Position numbers and translations under genes: made by a program. From positions 54,536-118,535 of the forward strand of contig PLDK01000024.1 in assembly GCA_003135135.1 (NCBI GenBank): DNA of 64,000 nucleotides, written 5' to 3'. Source of the DNA: Deltaproteobacteria bacterium (GTDB lineage: Bacteria > Desulfobacterota > Binatia > Binatales > Binataceae). The notes beneath the pieces were generated by a model. It was not told where the DNA came from. It ran no database searches and was given only the letters and a program-made list of their open reading frames with translations. This document shows, piece by piece, positions 16,814 to 25,812 of the stretch. Within the stretch, counting starts at the first letter, position 1. Each line of letters opens with the position of its first letter.

Positions 16814-17950
16814 TCAGGCGTCAGCGGCGAAACGCGCGGGCGTCAGCACGGACGCGTCGAATCTGCCGGTGGCGCCGCGGACGATCAGATCGGCGGCAAT
16901 TTGGCCGATGGCGGGACTGCTCTCGATTCCGAAGCCAGCCTGACCCGCAAGCCAGAAAAATCCCGAGACGCGAGGATCGGCGCCAACTACGGGGACCGAG
17001 TCGGGTGAGAATGTGCGAAGCCCGGCCCATTTGCGCTTCAAAGTGCGCGGCACGATCGCGGGCGCGAGCGCACGCAGACGCTCGAGCGCGGCGGCAATAA
17101 CCTCGTCGTCAGGCTGAGCGTCGCAGGGGAGGATAGGTTCCTGATCCATCGGGCTCAGCAGCAAGCCGCCCGACTCGGGCGCGAAGTAGAGATGATCGCT
17201 TTCGCTGATGACGAACGGCCATCCGCTCACGTCGAGGCCAGGCGCGGCAGCAAAGGTGACGATAGTGCGGCGACGGGGTTCCAGCCGTATCGGCATCGCA
17301 CCGGCGAGGCTCGCGACCGGGCCGGCCCACGCGCCGGTGGCATTGACAACGCATCGCGCGCGAAGGGTGCCCGCGTCGGTCACGACCGCGCGGCAACGGC
17401 CGTTCTCAACCACTATCGCGCGCGCTTCGCTCCCGGTGCGAACGACCGCGCCGCGGCGGCGGGCGTGACGGAGATAGCTGGTGAGCAGTTCGTGTACGTC
17501 GATGCGGCCGCCGGCGGTAAGCATCAGCGCGCACTCCGGTTCCTCGAGGAGGAGGGCGGGCACACGAGCCTTCGCGGCGGCGCAACTTAGCGACTCGAAC
17601 GCCACGCGGTCGCGCCGCAGTCCGTCAGCCGCGAGCTCGAACACGCTCAAGATGGGCCGGCGAAACAGAATCATCACCGGGGTCGGAATCAGGATGGTAT
17701 TGTCGGCGAAGCCGGCCGGAGGATTTCGTAAAAATTTCCCGCCCATCGCTTTGAGGCTCTGCACGGCGGGGATCGGATCGAACTCGACGAGACTTGCGGC
17801 GCTGCGGCCGGTGGAGTGATAGCCGTGCTGGCTCTCCCGCTCCAGGAGCGCAACGTTGGTCACTCCGCGTTCGGTCAGAAAGTACGCGAGCGAGGCGCCG
17901 GCGATGCCGCCTCCAATGATGACCACGTCAAATTCGGTTGTGTTTGGCAT
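16814..17950 (-). CDS. FAD-dependent oxidoreductase, DAO (D-amino acid oxidase) family
   Basis: The 378-residue protein starts with the FAD-binding VVIIGGGIAGASLAYFL, followed by a glutamate in LLERES and the STGRSAA word common in DAO-type enzymes such as D-arginine dehydrogenase. A second FAD contact, VNATGAWAG, and a C-terminal GFFWLAGQAGFGIESSPA complete the fold. Substrate is likely an amine or D-amino acid. An alternative GTG start lies at 17959. The gene faces the same way as the menaquinone operon but ends 51 bases before the regulator gene, so it may have its own control. Confidence 0.8.
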   Translation of the reverse strand: MPNTTEFDVVIIGGGIAGASLAYFLTERGVTNVALLERESQHGYHSTGRSAASLVEFDPIPAVQSLKAMGGKFLRNPPAGFADNTILIPTPVMILFRRPILSVFELAADGLRRDRVAFESLSCAAAKARVPALLLEEPECALMLTAGGRIDVHELLTSYLRHARRRGAVVRTGSEARAIVVENGRCRAVVTDAGTLRARCVVNATGAWAGPVASLAGAMPIRLEPRRRTIVTFAAAPGLDVSGWPFVISESDHLYFAPESGGLLLSPMDQEPILPCDAQPDDEVIAAALERLRALAPAIVPRTLKRKWAGLRTFSPDSVPVVGADPRVSGFFWLAGQAGFGIESSPAIGQIAADLIVRGATGRFDASVLTPARFAADA

Positions 17951-17977
17951 TGATACCACCCGGGCCGCCGAATCGGT

Positions 17978-19342
17978 CTATCCGGCCTGCGTTAGATCGA
18001 TCAACTTTGAAGCGGTAGCGAGCTGATCCGCATGGAGAGCAGCACTTGCCAACGCTTCAGCATCGCGGCGGCCGAGAATCGGAGCGGTAAGTGTCATAAA
18101 TTTCCGGGTCAGATTCTCCCGCTGCGCAACCAGGTCGGATGCCGGCTGGCCCGAGTCCGATTCGATCTCAAAAATCCGTCCGTTGCTTTTGACGACGACC
18201 GTCGCGCACGTGGACGGAATCTTTTCGGCGCGCACGACACGGATCCGATCGCGCAAGGACACCACGTGCGCGTCGGTCACCTTGGCATCGGTGAAGGTCT
18301 CGAGATTGCCGGTATCTTCCCCGAGCAGCGCCATCGCGGTCGTCGTGCGCAAGCTGAATTTTCCCTCGAGGCCGGTCTTCGGCTCCTGGATATTGCACAC
18401 GCCGAAAAGCGCGGGATGAACGCGCACCTCCACTTCATCGATGGAATCCGGATCGACGCGATGCTCGGCGCGAATCTGTTGCGCCGCATTAATCGGCGCG
18501 TGAGTGAGATAGCAGGAGGCGTGGTACTTGAAGAGCGTCTCGCGAATCAGGAAGCGTCCGGCAAATCGATCGAGCACTTCGCGCGATGGTTTTGCGCCGG
18601 CGTGCGTAGCGAAGAATCCCTGCGCGGTCTCGATGATCTCGGGATTGGAAGTATAGCCGCCGCGGGCGGCGAGTGCGCTGAACAATCCATTGGATGCGGC
18701 GCGCCCCGCATGCAGCGGCTTCGCCATCGTTCCGAAACCCGACTTGAGGCCGGCAGCTTGCGTACCCGCCAGCCCCAGTGCGCGCAGCCAGCCATCCTCG
18801 TCGAGCCGCAACAGATGCGCGCATGCGGCCGCGGCGCCGAAAGTTCCAACGGTGCCGGTGGAGTGAAATCCGATCGCGTAATGCTGCGGCCCGATCATTG
18901 CGCCCAGACGGCACTCCAGTTCGATGCCGATGAGCAGCGCTTCGAGCACCTCGCGCCCGCTCAATCCGGAGCTGTCGGCCAGCGCGAGCACCGCCGGAAT
19001 CACCGGCGCCGACGGATGACCGCTCATCGTCGTGTGAGTGTCGTCGAAATCGAGCGCATGAGCCGCGGCTCCATTTACCAGCGCTGCCGACAGCCGCGAC
19101 GCGCGCCGCTTGCTGCCGATGAGTCCGGCCTCGGACGATCCTTCGGGCTTGACGATCTCGTTGACGAGGATCTCCGTCAGCGGTTCACGCGATCCGGCAA
19201 CTGCGACGCCGAGGAAATCGAGGATACAGTGGCGTGCGACCTCGCGCGCATCTTCCGGCGCCTGTTCCCATCGCATGGCGCGAACCGCACGGACCAAACC
19301 GAGTGTGGCAGCGAAATTTTCCGGCGTTGCTGAAGTACTCAT
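17978..19342 (-). CDS. MmgE/PrpD family protein
   Basis: This 454-residue protein belongs to the MmgE/PrpD family, which includes 2-methylcitrate dehydratase and cis-aconitate decarboxylase. Family landmarks are HCILDFLGVAVAGS, ALDFDDTHTTMSGHPSAPVIPA and KPLHAGRAASNGL, plus FHSTGTVGTFGAA. The ATG at 19342 has GGAG nine bases upstream. The open frame continues 49 codons further but without family similarity. The other methylcitrate-cycle genes are absent, so a role in propionate use is not supported by context. The substrate remains open. Confidence 0.8.
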   Translation of the reverse strand: MSTSATPENFAATLGLVRAVRAMRWEQAPEDAREVARHCILDFLGVAVAGSREPLTEILVNEIVKPEGSSEAGLIGSKRRASRLSAALVNGAAAHALDFDDTHTTMSGHPSAPVIPAVLALADSSGLSGREVLEALLIGIELECRLGAMIGPQHYAIGFHSTGTVGTFGAAAACAHLLRLDEDGWLRALGLAGTQAAGLKSGFGTMAKPLHAGRAASNGLFSALAARGGYTSNPEIIETAQGFFATHAGAKPSREVLDRFAGRFLIRETLFKYHASCYLTHAPINAAQQIRAEHRVDPDSIDEVEVRVHPALFGVCNIQEPKTGLEGKFSLRTTTAMALLGEDTGNLETFTDAKVTDAHVVSLRDRIRVVRAEKIPSTCATVVVKSNGRIFEIESDSGQPASDLVAQRENLTRKFMTLTAPILGRRDAEALASAALHADQLATASKLIDLTQAG

Positions 19343-19388
19343 GCGGTCAAGCTCCGTCGAAGCGCCCAGGCGTTGGACCGTTTCATAC

Positions 19389-19415
19389 CTGCAAAATCTA
19401 CCACACATTTTGCAG
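19389..19415. promoter_or_regulatory. Inverted repeat in the divergent PrpD/thiolase promoter region
   Basis: CTGCAAAAT and ATTTTGCAG form a perfect 9-bp inverted repeat with a 9-base spacer. It sits in the 151-base gap between two divergent genes, where a dimeric regulator (TetR or GntR type) could control both. Confidence 0.5.
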
Positions 19416-19493
19416 CTTGCCCGTTGCCGGATGGGTGGGTTATCGTCCACGCCAAGCGGGCACAGCCCGCCCTTCAACAAGGAGATCACTCAC

Positions 19494-20744
19494 ATGCGTG
19501 AAGTTTCGATAGTCGGCGCCGGCATGATCAAGTTCGGAAAGTACCTCGACACCAGTATGAAGGTTCTCGCGCGCGATGCGGTAAACGGCGCGCTTTCGAG
19601 CGCCGGGATCGAGCAAAAACAGATCGAGGCGGCGGTAGTCGGAAACGCAGCGGCGGGCCTCATCACCGGCCAGGAATGCATCCGCGGACAAGTCGTGCTG
19701 CGCGAGATGGGCATCGGCGGCATCCCGATCGTCAACTGCGAGAATGCCTGCGCCAGCTCCTCGACCGCGTTTCATCTGGCGCACCTATATGTCGCCTCGG
19801 GCATGTACGACGTGGTGCTCGCGCTGGGCATGGAGAAGCTTTACCACGCGGACAAGAAACGTACGTTCGCGGGATTCAGCGGGGCCGTCGATGTGGAATT
19901 GGTGCAGCAGTTGCTCGCCGACATGAACGCGCAACAGGCCCGGCTCCAGGCCGAGCGCGAAGCTCGTGGCGAGGCACCCAAAAAGGCGGGGGGCGCGGGA
20001 GAATCGCGCTCGATGTTCATGGACTTTTACGCGGCGGGCGCCCGCGCACACATGATGCGCTACGGCACCACCCGCGAGCAGTTCGGACGCATCGCGGTGA
20101 AGAACCATCGCAACGGCAGCCTGAATCCGCACGCGCAATATCAAGAGGTTTACAGCCTCGAGGACATTTTGAGCTCTCCGATGGTGGCCGACCCGCTCAC
20201 GCGGCTGATGTGTTCGCCCATAGGCGACGGTGCCGCAGCGGCTATTCTGTGCGCATCATCGATCGCCAATCGTTACACGAGCAAGCCGGTCAAGGTTCTC
20301 GCGTCGCTGTTGTCGTCGGGAAGCGATCATGGCGCCGACCAGCCGGGCGTGGTGCCGCGAGTCGCGAAGCAGGCCTACGAGAAGGCGGGGGTAGGACCGG
20401 AGGATCTCGGCGTGATCGAACTGCATGATGCGTCGGCGCCGGCCGAGTTGATCACCTACGAGGAGCTAGGGCTGTGCAAGCCGGGCGAGGGCGGGAAGAT
20501 GATCGACGAGGGCGTCACTGAAATTTCCGGCCGCATCCCGGTGAATACGTCGGGTGGGCTGCTCGCCAAAGGTCATCCGGTGGGCGCGACGGGAGTGGCG
20601 CAAATCTGCGAAATCTTCTGGCAGTTGCGCGGCGAAGCCGGGAAGCGCCAGGTCTCGAATCCGAAGGTGGGGCTTACCGAGAATGGAGGCGGCATGGTTC
20701 GCGCCGAAGCGGCGGCGGTCTCGATTCACGTCCTCGGGATCTGA
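19494..20744 (+). CDS. Thiolase-family protein (SCP-x/lipid-transfer type)
   Basis: The 416-residue protein has the thiolase nucleophile in NCENACASSSTA, a histidine motif ELHDASAPAE in place of the usual HDAF word, and GGLLAKGHPVGATG near the C-terminus. The arrangement fits the SCP2-type thiolases that cleave branched, sterol side-chain or aromatic acyl-CoA substrates. A lysine/alanine-rich insert (AQQARLQAEREARGEAPKK) near residue 150 is unusual. The ATG at 19494 is preceded by AAGGAG. The frame is open to 19110, but that part overlaps the divergent PrpD gene. Confidence 0.82.
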   Translation: MREVSIVGAGMIKFGKYLDTSMKVLARDAVNGALSSAGIEQKQIEAAVVGNAAAGLITGQECIRGQVVLREMGIGGIPIVNCENACASSSTAFHLAHLYVASGMYDVVLALGMEKLYHADKKRTFAGFSGAVDVELVQQLLADMNAQQARLQAEREARGEAPKKAGGAGESRSMFMDFYAAGARAHMMRYGTTREQFGRIAVKNHRNGSLNPHAQYQEVYSLEDILSSPMVADPLTRLMCSPIGDGAAAAILCASSIANRYTSKPVKVLASLLSSGSDHGADQPGVVPRVAKQAYEKAGVGPEDLGVIELHDASAPAELITYEELGLCKPGEGGKMIDEGVTEISGRIPVNTSGGLLAKGHPVGATGVAQICEIFWQLRGEAGKRQVSNPKVGLTENGGGMVRAEAAAVSIHVLGI

Positions 20745-20779
20745 GCCGGGCAAAACACGCGCTGTCCGCATGATCGACC

Positions 20780-20794
20780 CGGCCCTGCGGGCCG
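20780..20794. terminator. Short hairpin between convergent genes
   Basis: CGGCCC-TGC-GGGCCG forms a GC-rich hairpin in the 90-base gap between the thiolase and CoA-transferase genes. No T-run follows, so termination is only suggested by location. Confidence 0.3.
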
Positions 20795-20834
20795 ATCTGC
20801 GTTGTGAAGATTCAGCGGCCGCGGCCGACATGAA

Positions 20835-21674
20835 CTAGGGCGCGGCGAAGCTGTACTTGCCGTCCTTGAACTCGATCCATCGCCCGCGGTCCGTGACCTG
20901 GCCTGCCACGTCGATTTGCGTGCGCAAAATCATGAGTTCCTCTTCGGTCGGCACTTCGAGAATCTCGAGCTTGGGCGCGATCGCCGGCTTGAAACTCATT
21001 TCCTCGAGCACCTGTTCCAGCGTGACGAAGGGCGCGATTGCCTGGATCATGAGCTGGCAATCGGCGCCGTACCCGAACATCGCCCACGGGGTGTAAACCC
21101 GCCATGGGCCGGTCCCGGGCGGAAGGCCGTGGCGCTCGCGGGCGCCCGGACCGTCGAGAAAACCCGGCGACGAAATGAAATCGACGCGATCGACGAACTT
21201 GCGCTTTTGCTGATCGGTGACCAGGATTGTGCGCCATGCGAGCGCTGCGATGCTGTCGGCGCCGCCGGGGCCCCCGAAGCGCCGTCCCTCGCCACCTTCA
21301 TATTTGCCGACCACGGTGGAATTGACGTTTCCGTAGCGATCGACCTGAAGCGTCGCGAGGATGCCGTAATCGACGTAGCCGAGTTGCGCGAGGTCGGCGG
21401 CGTAATTCATCGTGCCCCATTGAAGTGCGCGATAATTAGCGGGCGAGCTGATCATCGTCATCAGCGGATCGAACGGCACCCGAGCCTCGGGCCCGACGCA
21501 CCCATCCTCAGTCAGGTATTGGAGGTTGGGCGCGCTCATGCGCTTGGCGAGCAGGACAGAGTTCATCGGCTCGCCGCCGCCGCCAACCCAGTAGATGTAC
21601 TTGTCGTCGACCAGGCGCGAGATCTGACAGATGACAAATTCGCGCTCATTGAAGTCGGTAGCTGGAGTGCTCAC
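20835..21674 (-). CDS. CoA-transferase, beta subunit (family I, glutaconate CoA-transferase B-like)
   Basis: The 279-residue protein resembles the B subunit of glutaconate and IpdAB-type CoA-transferases or hydrolases: WVGGGGEPMNSVLLAKR at the start, TEDGCVGPEARVPFD, and GGPGGADSIAALAWRTILVT. The glutamate in TEDG is at the place of the family's active-site acid, but I cannot confirm it. The ATG overlaps the alpha-subunit stop (ATGA), showing coupled synthesis of the heteromer. Related pairs act in ring-opening steps of steroid and aromatic degradation. Confidence 0.82.
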   Translation of the reverse strand: MSTPATDFNEREFVICQISRLVDDKYIYWVGGGGEPMNSVLLAKRMSAPNLQYLTEDGCVGPEARVPFDPLMTMISSPANYRALQWGTMNYAADLAQLGYVDYGILATLQVDRYGNVNSTVVGKYEGGEGRRFGGPGGADSIAALAWRTILVTDQQKRKFVDRVDFISSPGFLDGPGARERHGLPPGTGPWRVYTPWAMFGYGADCQLMIQAIAPFVTLEQVLEEMSFKPAIAPKLEILEVPTEEELMILRTQIDVAGQVTDRGRWIEFKDGKYSFAAP

Positions 21675-22642
21675 GAGGCATAGCCCTCCCGGATAGTTTC
21701 GCGCCGGCGGATCTCGGCGAGTTTTTCGGTTCCCACCACTTTCTGCAGATACTCATCGTGCGATTGCACCGAGTACACGTGTTTCTTGAGGTACTCGGTG
21801 AAATCGCCGCGGAACATCGCGCCCATTGCTTCGATGACTCCCATTGGATCCGACGCGTAGTATCCCTGCACCGTTCCCGGGTAGGCGCCGAACGGGGCGT
21901 GCACGACCGCGTCCACGGTGAAGTGCGCGATCGAGGTGCGCGCCGGATCGCGCCGGAATTCATCGGTCGAGACGATCTCCTCGGCGGACACGATCACTCG
22001 CTTCGACGCGAGCGCGCATTCCGCGTGCGCGATGCCGGTGCCGAAGACGCGTGCGTTACCGAACTCGTCGGCCTGATGAACGTGGATGATTGAGACATCG
22101 GGATTGAGCGCCGGGACCAGCAGAACTGGTTTTCCGGTGAAGGGGTCTTCGACGATTTTGCAGCCCGAATGCTGAAATCCGTCGGTCCCGCCGAAGCTGC
22201 GCGCCGGCATGAAAGGTATCCCCATCGCACCAGCCTTGAGGCGCAGCGTTATCACCGCATTGGAGTACTCGTAGATGGTGCACTTCTTTTCGCGCACCGC
22301 GCGCGAGATCCACGGGCCGAAGCCGATGAATCCGATGTCGATCCGATCGGCGCATCCTGCTTCAACCAGGATCGCGCATGCGACATAGGTGAACTTGCCG
22401 CACAGCCATAGATTTTTTTTGCGCTGGCGGACGATCTCGCGAATCAGCGACGACGGTCCTCGCTGAAAGTAGTTGCAGTCGTATGCGAGGTAGTCGCCGT
22501 CGCGTACGAAGCGCTCGACCGCCTCTTTGTGAGTCATCAACTTCGAGACCATCTGATGCGGTTTATTGTCCCGCACGCTCGCCCGATAACCGTCGGGATC
22601 GACTTTCAGATAGTCGGCTTTGCCTTCTTCCAGAATTCGCAT
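21671..22642 (-). CDS. CoA-transferase, alpha subunit (family I, glutaconate CoA-transferase A-like)
   Basis: This 323-residue subunit contains GFIGFGPWISRAV, ARSFGGTDGF, and VSIIHVHQADEFGNARVFG, which match the alpha chain of glutaconate-type CoA-transferases. It pairs with the beta gene, with which it overlaps by 4 bases. Upstream on the same strand are a small recombinase-like protein gene (46 bases away) and a nitroreductase gene, forming a likely four-gene catabolic operon. The acyl-CoA substrate is unknown. Confidence 0.82.
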   Translation of the reverse strand: MRILEEGKADYLKVDPDGYRASVRDNKPHQMVSKLMTHKEAVERFVRDGDYLAYDCNYFQRGPSSLIREIVRQRKKNLWLCGKFTYVACAILVEAGCADRIDIGFIGFGPWISRAVREKKCTIYEYSNAVITLRLKAGAMGIPFMPARSFGGTDGFQHSGCKIVEDPFTGKPVLLVPALNPDVSIIHVHQADEFGNARVFGTGIAHAECALASKRVIVSAEEIVSTDEFRRDPARTSIAHFTVDAVVHAPFGAYPGTVQGYYASDPMGVIEAMGAMFRGDFTEYLKKHVYSVQSHDEYLQKVVGTEKLAEIRRRETIREGYAS

Positions 22643-22688
22643 TTGCTGAATTCTCCCGAACCTCTCGAGTTGCCGGCATCGCTGCGGT

Positions 22689-23045
22689 TCAGATTTGGAT
22701 CCCGGACTGCAGCTGGATGCCGTTGTGAATCAGGAAACTTCGGACGGCGTTCCCACGCTTGGCCCGCTCACGACCTTCGGCGCCGCCCTTCGCCTGAAAA
22801 TCGGTTATACGTTCCGCCATCGAGCGTCTGCCCTTGATGCTGATCTTGGTTTCCTTGCCTTCTTTGCGCAAAAGGCAGGCGGCGACGATCTCGTCGGGGT
22901 CGAGTTCGAGCGTGGCGCAAAACTCCGCAAGCAGTTCGAGCCTCGATTTATCCTCGTTGGGCTCGACGCCCGATTGCTCGCGCAGTCCCTGGTACCAGGT
23001 CTTGACTGAGGCGTACTCTTCGAGCGGTTTATTTATTGACGCCAT
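22689..23045 (-). CDS. Small protein resembling the core-binding (SAM-like) domain of tyrosine recombinases
   Basis: The 118-residue protein reads like the N-terminal arm of a phage integrase: LLAEFCATLELDPDEIVAAC, then a basic middle, MAERITDFQAKGG, and NAVRSFLIHNGIQL. In integrases this pattern clamps the att DNA. The catalytic domain with Arg, His and Tyr is absent here and nothing downstream supplies it. It stands inside a catabolic operon between the nitroreductase and CoA-transferase genes. It may be a DNA-binding regulator derived from an integrase, or an unrelated protein that resembles one. Confidence 0.5.
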   Translation of the reverse strand: MASINKPLEEYASVKTWYQGLREQSGVEPNEDKSRLELLAEFCATLELDPDEIVAACLLRKEGKETKISIKGRRSMAERITDFQAKGGAEGRERAKRGNAVRSFLIHNGIQLQSGIQI

Positions 23046-23100
23046 CGTTATTTTCGAGCGGTGCGTAGTTCTATCGGTCGATTGCGCGGTTCGATGCAGC

Positions 23101-23889
23101 TTACTCGGGAAGACCGAACATCCTCGCGAGCGCTTTGATTTCCTCTTTTCGCCACGGCAGCGGCGCCTGCGCCTGGATCATCTTCGCCGCCTTCATCTGC
23201 TCGGTCACCTTGGGATCGCCCTTGAATGGCTTTCCGTATTCGCCCTCGAAGAAGATCTCCTCCAGCGGCGGACGCGGACGCTGTCCACCTGCTTCCCACG
23301 ACTCGGCCGGATAGCCCACCAGCAGCACCCATAGCGGAATCCAATCCTTGGGGGCCTTGACCAGCTTGTTGATCGCGTCGTGCTGAAAGGCGGTCAGGCA
23401 GACGCCAAGTCCCTCGTCAACCCCAGCGAGCATCGCCTGGCAAATCGCGATGCCCGCGTCCGACGCGGCCGATGCAGCCACCGATGCCAGGTTCGGGTTT
23501 TCAGCCAGCGGTTTCAGAATGTTCGGCCAAACGAATTCATCGACGAACTTATGGCTCCATCCGTGGCTGATGTTCAACGCGCCGACATCGACCAGCTTCT
23601 TCAGCCGCGCCTGAGCGCCCTTGTACGCGCCCATATCGACGTAAGTGTAGATGTGCACCGGGGCGAGCTCGATGGTGAGTCCGGAGACCGGAGTCTTGAG
23701 CGCGTCGAGTGTTTCACGCGGGATATTGTCCCGGATCATGACGATCGCTTTGAGAAAGGTCGCGTTGACCGCGCATGACGCGAGCCGCGCCGCCTCCAAC
23801 ATGATCTGGATCTTCTCGCGTTCGACGCTGCGCCACGATTGGAAGTAACGGATCGATCGGCGCCGTCCTACTACTTCTTTGAATTCCAT
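23101..23889 (-). CDS. Nitroreductase-family flavoprotein
   Basis: The 262-residue product has the FMN-binding RRRSIRYFQ near the N-terminus, SDAGIAICQAMLAGVDEGLGVC in the middle and a GYPAESWEAGGQRPR loop near residue 200. A C-terminal extension ending QAPLPWRKEEIKALARMFGLP is shared with the second nitroreductase at 33629-34471, so the two belong to one subfamily. Members reduce nitro groups, quinones or enones, or act as dehalogenases. It is the first gene of the likely operon with the CoA-transferase. Confidence 0.8.
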   Translation of the reverse strand: MEFKEVVGRRRSIRYFQSWRSVEREKIQIMLEAARLASCAVNATFLKAIVMIRDNIPRETLDALKTPVSGLTIELAPVHIYTYVDMGAYKGAQARLKKLVDVGALNISHGWSHKFVDEFVWPNILKPLAENPNLASVAASAASDAGIAICQAMLAGVDEGLGVCLTAFQHDAINKLVKAPKDWIPLWVLLVGYPAESWEAGGQRPRPPLEEIFFEGEYGKPFKGDPKVTEQMKAAKMIQAQAPLPWRKEEIKALARMFGLPE

Positions 23890-24171
23890 CGACTATTCCT
23901 CCAGCTAAAAAACGCCGCTCCGGGATGGGAGACCCACCGCATCAGATTCGGTTTGCCGCAATTTCACTAACCCGGCGGCTCTGCCCGGCGGAAGCTTACG
24001 CCGACCGCAGTCGCGCCGACAAGCGCTACGATCTCGATCAGGCGTCGAATGCGGAGGCGGCCGGCATAATGGCTGTCCGGCCGCTGCGTCCATTTGCAAA
24101 GCTCCGCGGATAGATGAGACAAAACGGTTCAACCCGGGAAAGCCTGAATCGAAAAGTGGAGCCGGCGCGAA

Positions 24172-24963
24172 ATGAAACAACTGATCGATCTGCATGGAAG
24201 GCGTGCACTGGTAACGGGCGGCGGCCGCGGGATCGGCCGCTCGATGGCGCTTGCGCTGGCCGACGCGGGCGCCGACGTCGCGGTCGCCTCTCGCTCGCAG
24301 GGCGAACTGGACGCGGTCGCAAGCGAGATACAGGAGCGCGGGCAGCGCGGCTTCGCGGTCATCATCGACGTGATGAGCCGCGAGCAGATTGTCGCCGGCG
24401 TCGATGAGGCTGCGCGCAAACTCGGTGGTCTCGACATTCTGATCAACAACGCGGGCGGCGTGATCGCGGAGAACCCGCTGCACCTCGATCCGCTCAATCA
24501 TGACCCGCGCGCGTTCGAGGACAACCTGTTCATGAACCTGACCCAGGCATTCTATGCGACTCACGCCGCGCTCCCCTACATGATCAAACAGAAGTGGGGG
24601 CGCATCATCAGCATCGGTTCCGGCTATGCGAAAAACGGCGGCGGCCCGCTGGCCTACTCGGCAGCAAAGCACGGCCTCATCGGTTTCACGCGCTCGCTTG
24701 CTTATGCCGCCGCCCCGCACGGCATCAATGTGAACGTGCTATGTCCCGGATGGACCAACACCAGGATGGTGGACTGGAACATCCTGGGCGCGATGATGGG
24801 GGTGAGTGCGGCCGACGCCAAACGATTCGCCGAGAGCCAGAACATCCAGAAGCGAATCGTCGAGCCCGATGAATTGGGCGCGATGGCGGCGCTGCTCGCA
24901 TCCGACGCCGCCAGCGCGGTGACCGGACAGGTCATCAGCGTTGATGGCGGCTTCATGATTTAG
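24172..24963 (+). CDS. Short-chain dehydrogenase/reductase (FabG-like)
   Basis: The 263-residue protein has TGGGRGIG at residues 16-23, NNAGG, the catalytic serine in IISIGSGYAKNG, and YSAAKHG with Tyr and Lys four apart. CPGWTNTRM and the C-terminal GQVISVDGGFMI are typical of the FabG-like classical family. An arginine in ASRSQ after the second strand suggests preference for NADPH. It is divergent from the nitroreductase operon across a 282-base gap in which no clear operator is visible. Confidence 0.85.
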   Translation: MKQLIDLHGRRALVTGGGRGIGRSMALALADAGADVAVASRSQGELDAVASEIQERGQRGFAVIIDVMSREQIVAGVDEAARKLGGLDILINNAGGVIAENPLHLDPLNHDPRAFEDNLFMNLTQAFYATHAALPYMIKQKWGRIISIGSGYAKNGGGPLAYSAAKHGLIGFTRSLAYAAAPHGINVNVLCPGWTNTRMVDWNILGAMMGVSAADAKRFAESQNIQKRIVEPDELGAMAALLASDAASAVTGQVISVDGGFMI

Positions 24964-25002
24964 CGGGGTTGGATAGCCCGCCGCGGCGCGCACCGCCTCG
25001 CT

Positions 25003-25743
25003 TTATTCCAGGTGATCGATCACCTTTCCGAAGCCGAGCGTCATGTCGCTGAGCATGTAGCTCGCTGCAATCACCCGCTTGACCGGCAGCCGGTTCCACG
25101 GGTCGAGCCGCGAGCTTTCCGCGAAAGCGATCGAGCCGACGCCGGTCCATGCCTCGATTACTCTGGTCTCGATGTGCGTCTCGATGAGCTCGGCGCATAA
25201 CGGACGCCCGTTTTCTTCGGGGGAAGGAATCAGGCGCATGCTGACCGGCGGCGGCGCGGCGGAATGCCCATTGCCGGCCGGCCGCTCCGGACGAACGATC
25301 GTGCTGGCGAGGCGGATGCCTGCCGGACGCTCGAGCGTTCCATAGACCATGTCGCGATCGTTTTTGAATTCAATTTGCGCGAGCTTCTTCGGAAAACCGT
25401 AGATTTCGCGCCCGGCCAGCATCGGCGGCTCGGTCGTCACCGCGATATGCATGACGTAGTTCATCGGGCGGCCCTTGTGCTCGACCAGGATCGAAAGAAT
25501 CGCTTCGTTGTAAGGGCCAAAAGTGGTCCACCGATATTCATAGAACGAAAGTATCGCGGTGGCCGGCTCGCTCAGCGCCAGCGGCGCCGGCAATGCCTCC
25601 AACGCGGCTTCGAGGTCAGTTTCGAATGCGACCACGATCGAGCGAGTGTTGCGGTAGTAGAACGGCGGGCGCTGATACGCGGCGGCGTCCGCCGGCATCG
25701 AGTATTCCGCATTGCCAAGATTGAGGCGTCCGTGTTTGGCCAT
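25003..25743 (-). CDS. Acetoacetate decarboxylase family protein
   Basis: The 246-residue product carries the family signature GREIYGFPKKLAQIEF, where the lysine pair includes the Schiff-base lysine of acetoacetate decarboxylase. The upstream YEYRWTTFGPYNEA also fits. Many family members are not decarboxylases, so the exact reaction is open. The ATG at 25743 has GGAGG eight bases upstream. Longer starts at 25773 and 25803 lack such a site. It converges on the SDR gene with a 39-base gap. Confidence 0.8.
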   Translation of the reverse strand: MAKHGRLNLGNAEYSMPADAAAYQRPPFYYRNTRSIVVAFETDLEAALEALPAPLALSEPATAILSFYEYRWTTFGPYNEAILSILVEHKGRPMNYVMHIAVTTEPPMLAGREIYGFPKKLAQIEFKNDRDMVYGTLERPAGIRLASTIVRPERPAGNGHSAAPPPVSMRLIPSPEENGRPLCAELIETHIETRVIEAWTGVGSIAFAESSRLDPWNRLPVKRVIAASYMLSDMTLGFGKVIDHLE

Positions 25744-25812
25744 ACTGCGATCCTCCGGGAGCGGGATTTCCATACTTGTGGCACTCGTTCGAATATCGAA
25801 CAAGCGCGCGAA

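Noticed and set aside
18032-19333. 433-codon rightward frame over the PrpD gene
   Set aside because: Antisense shadow. The MmgE/PrpD protein on the other strand has family motifs throughout.
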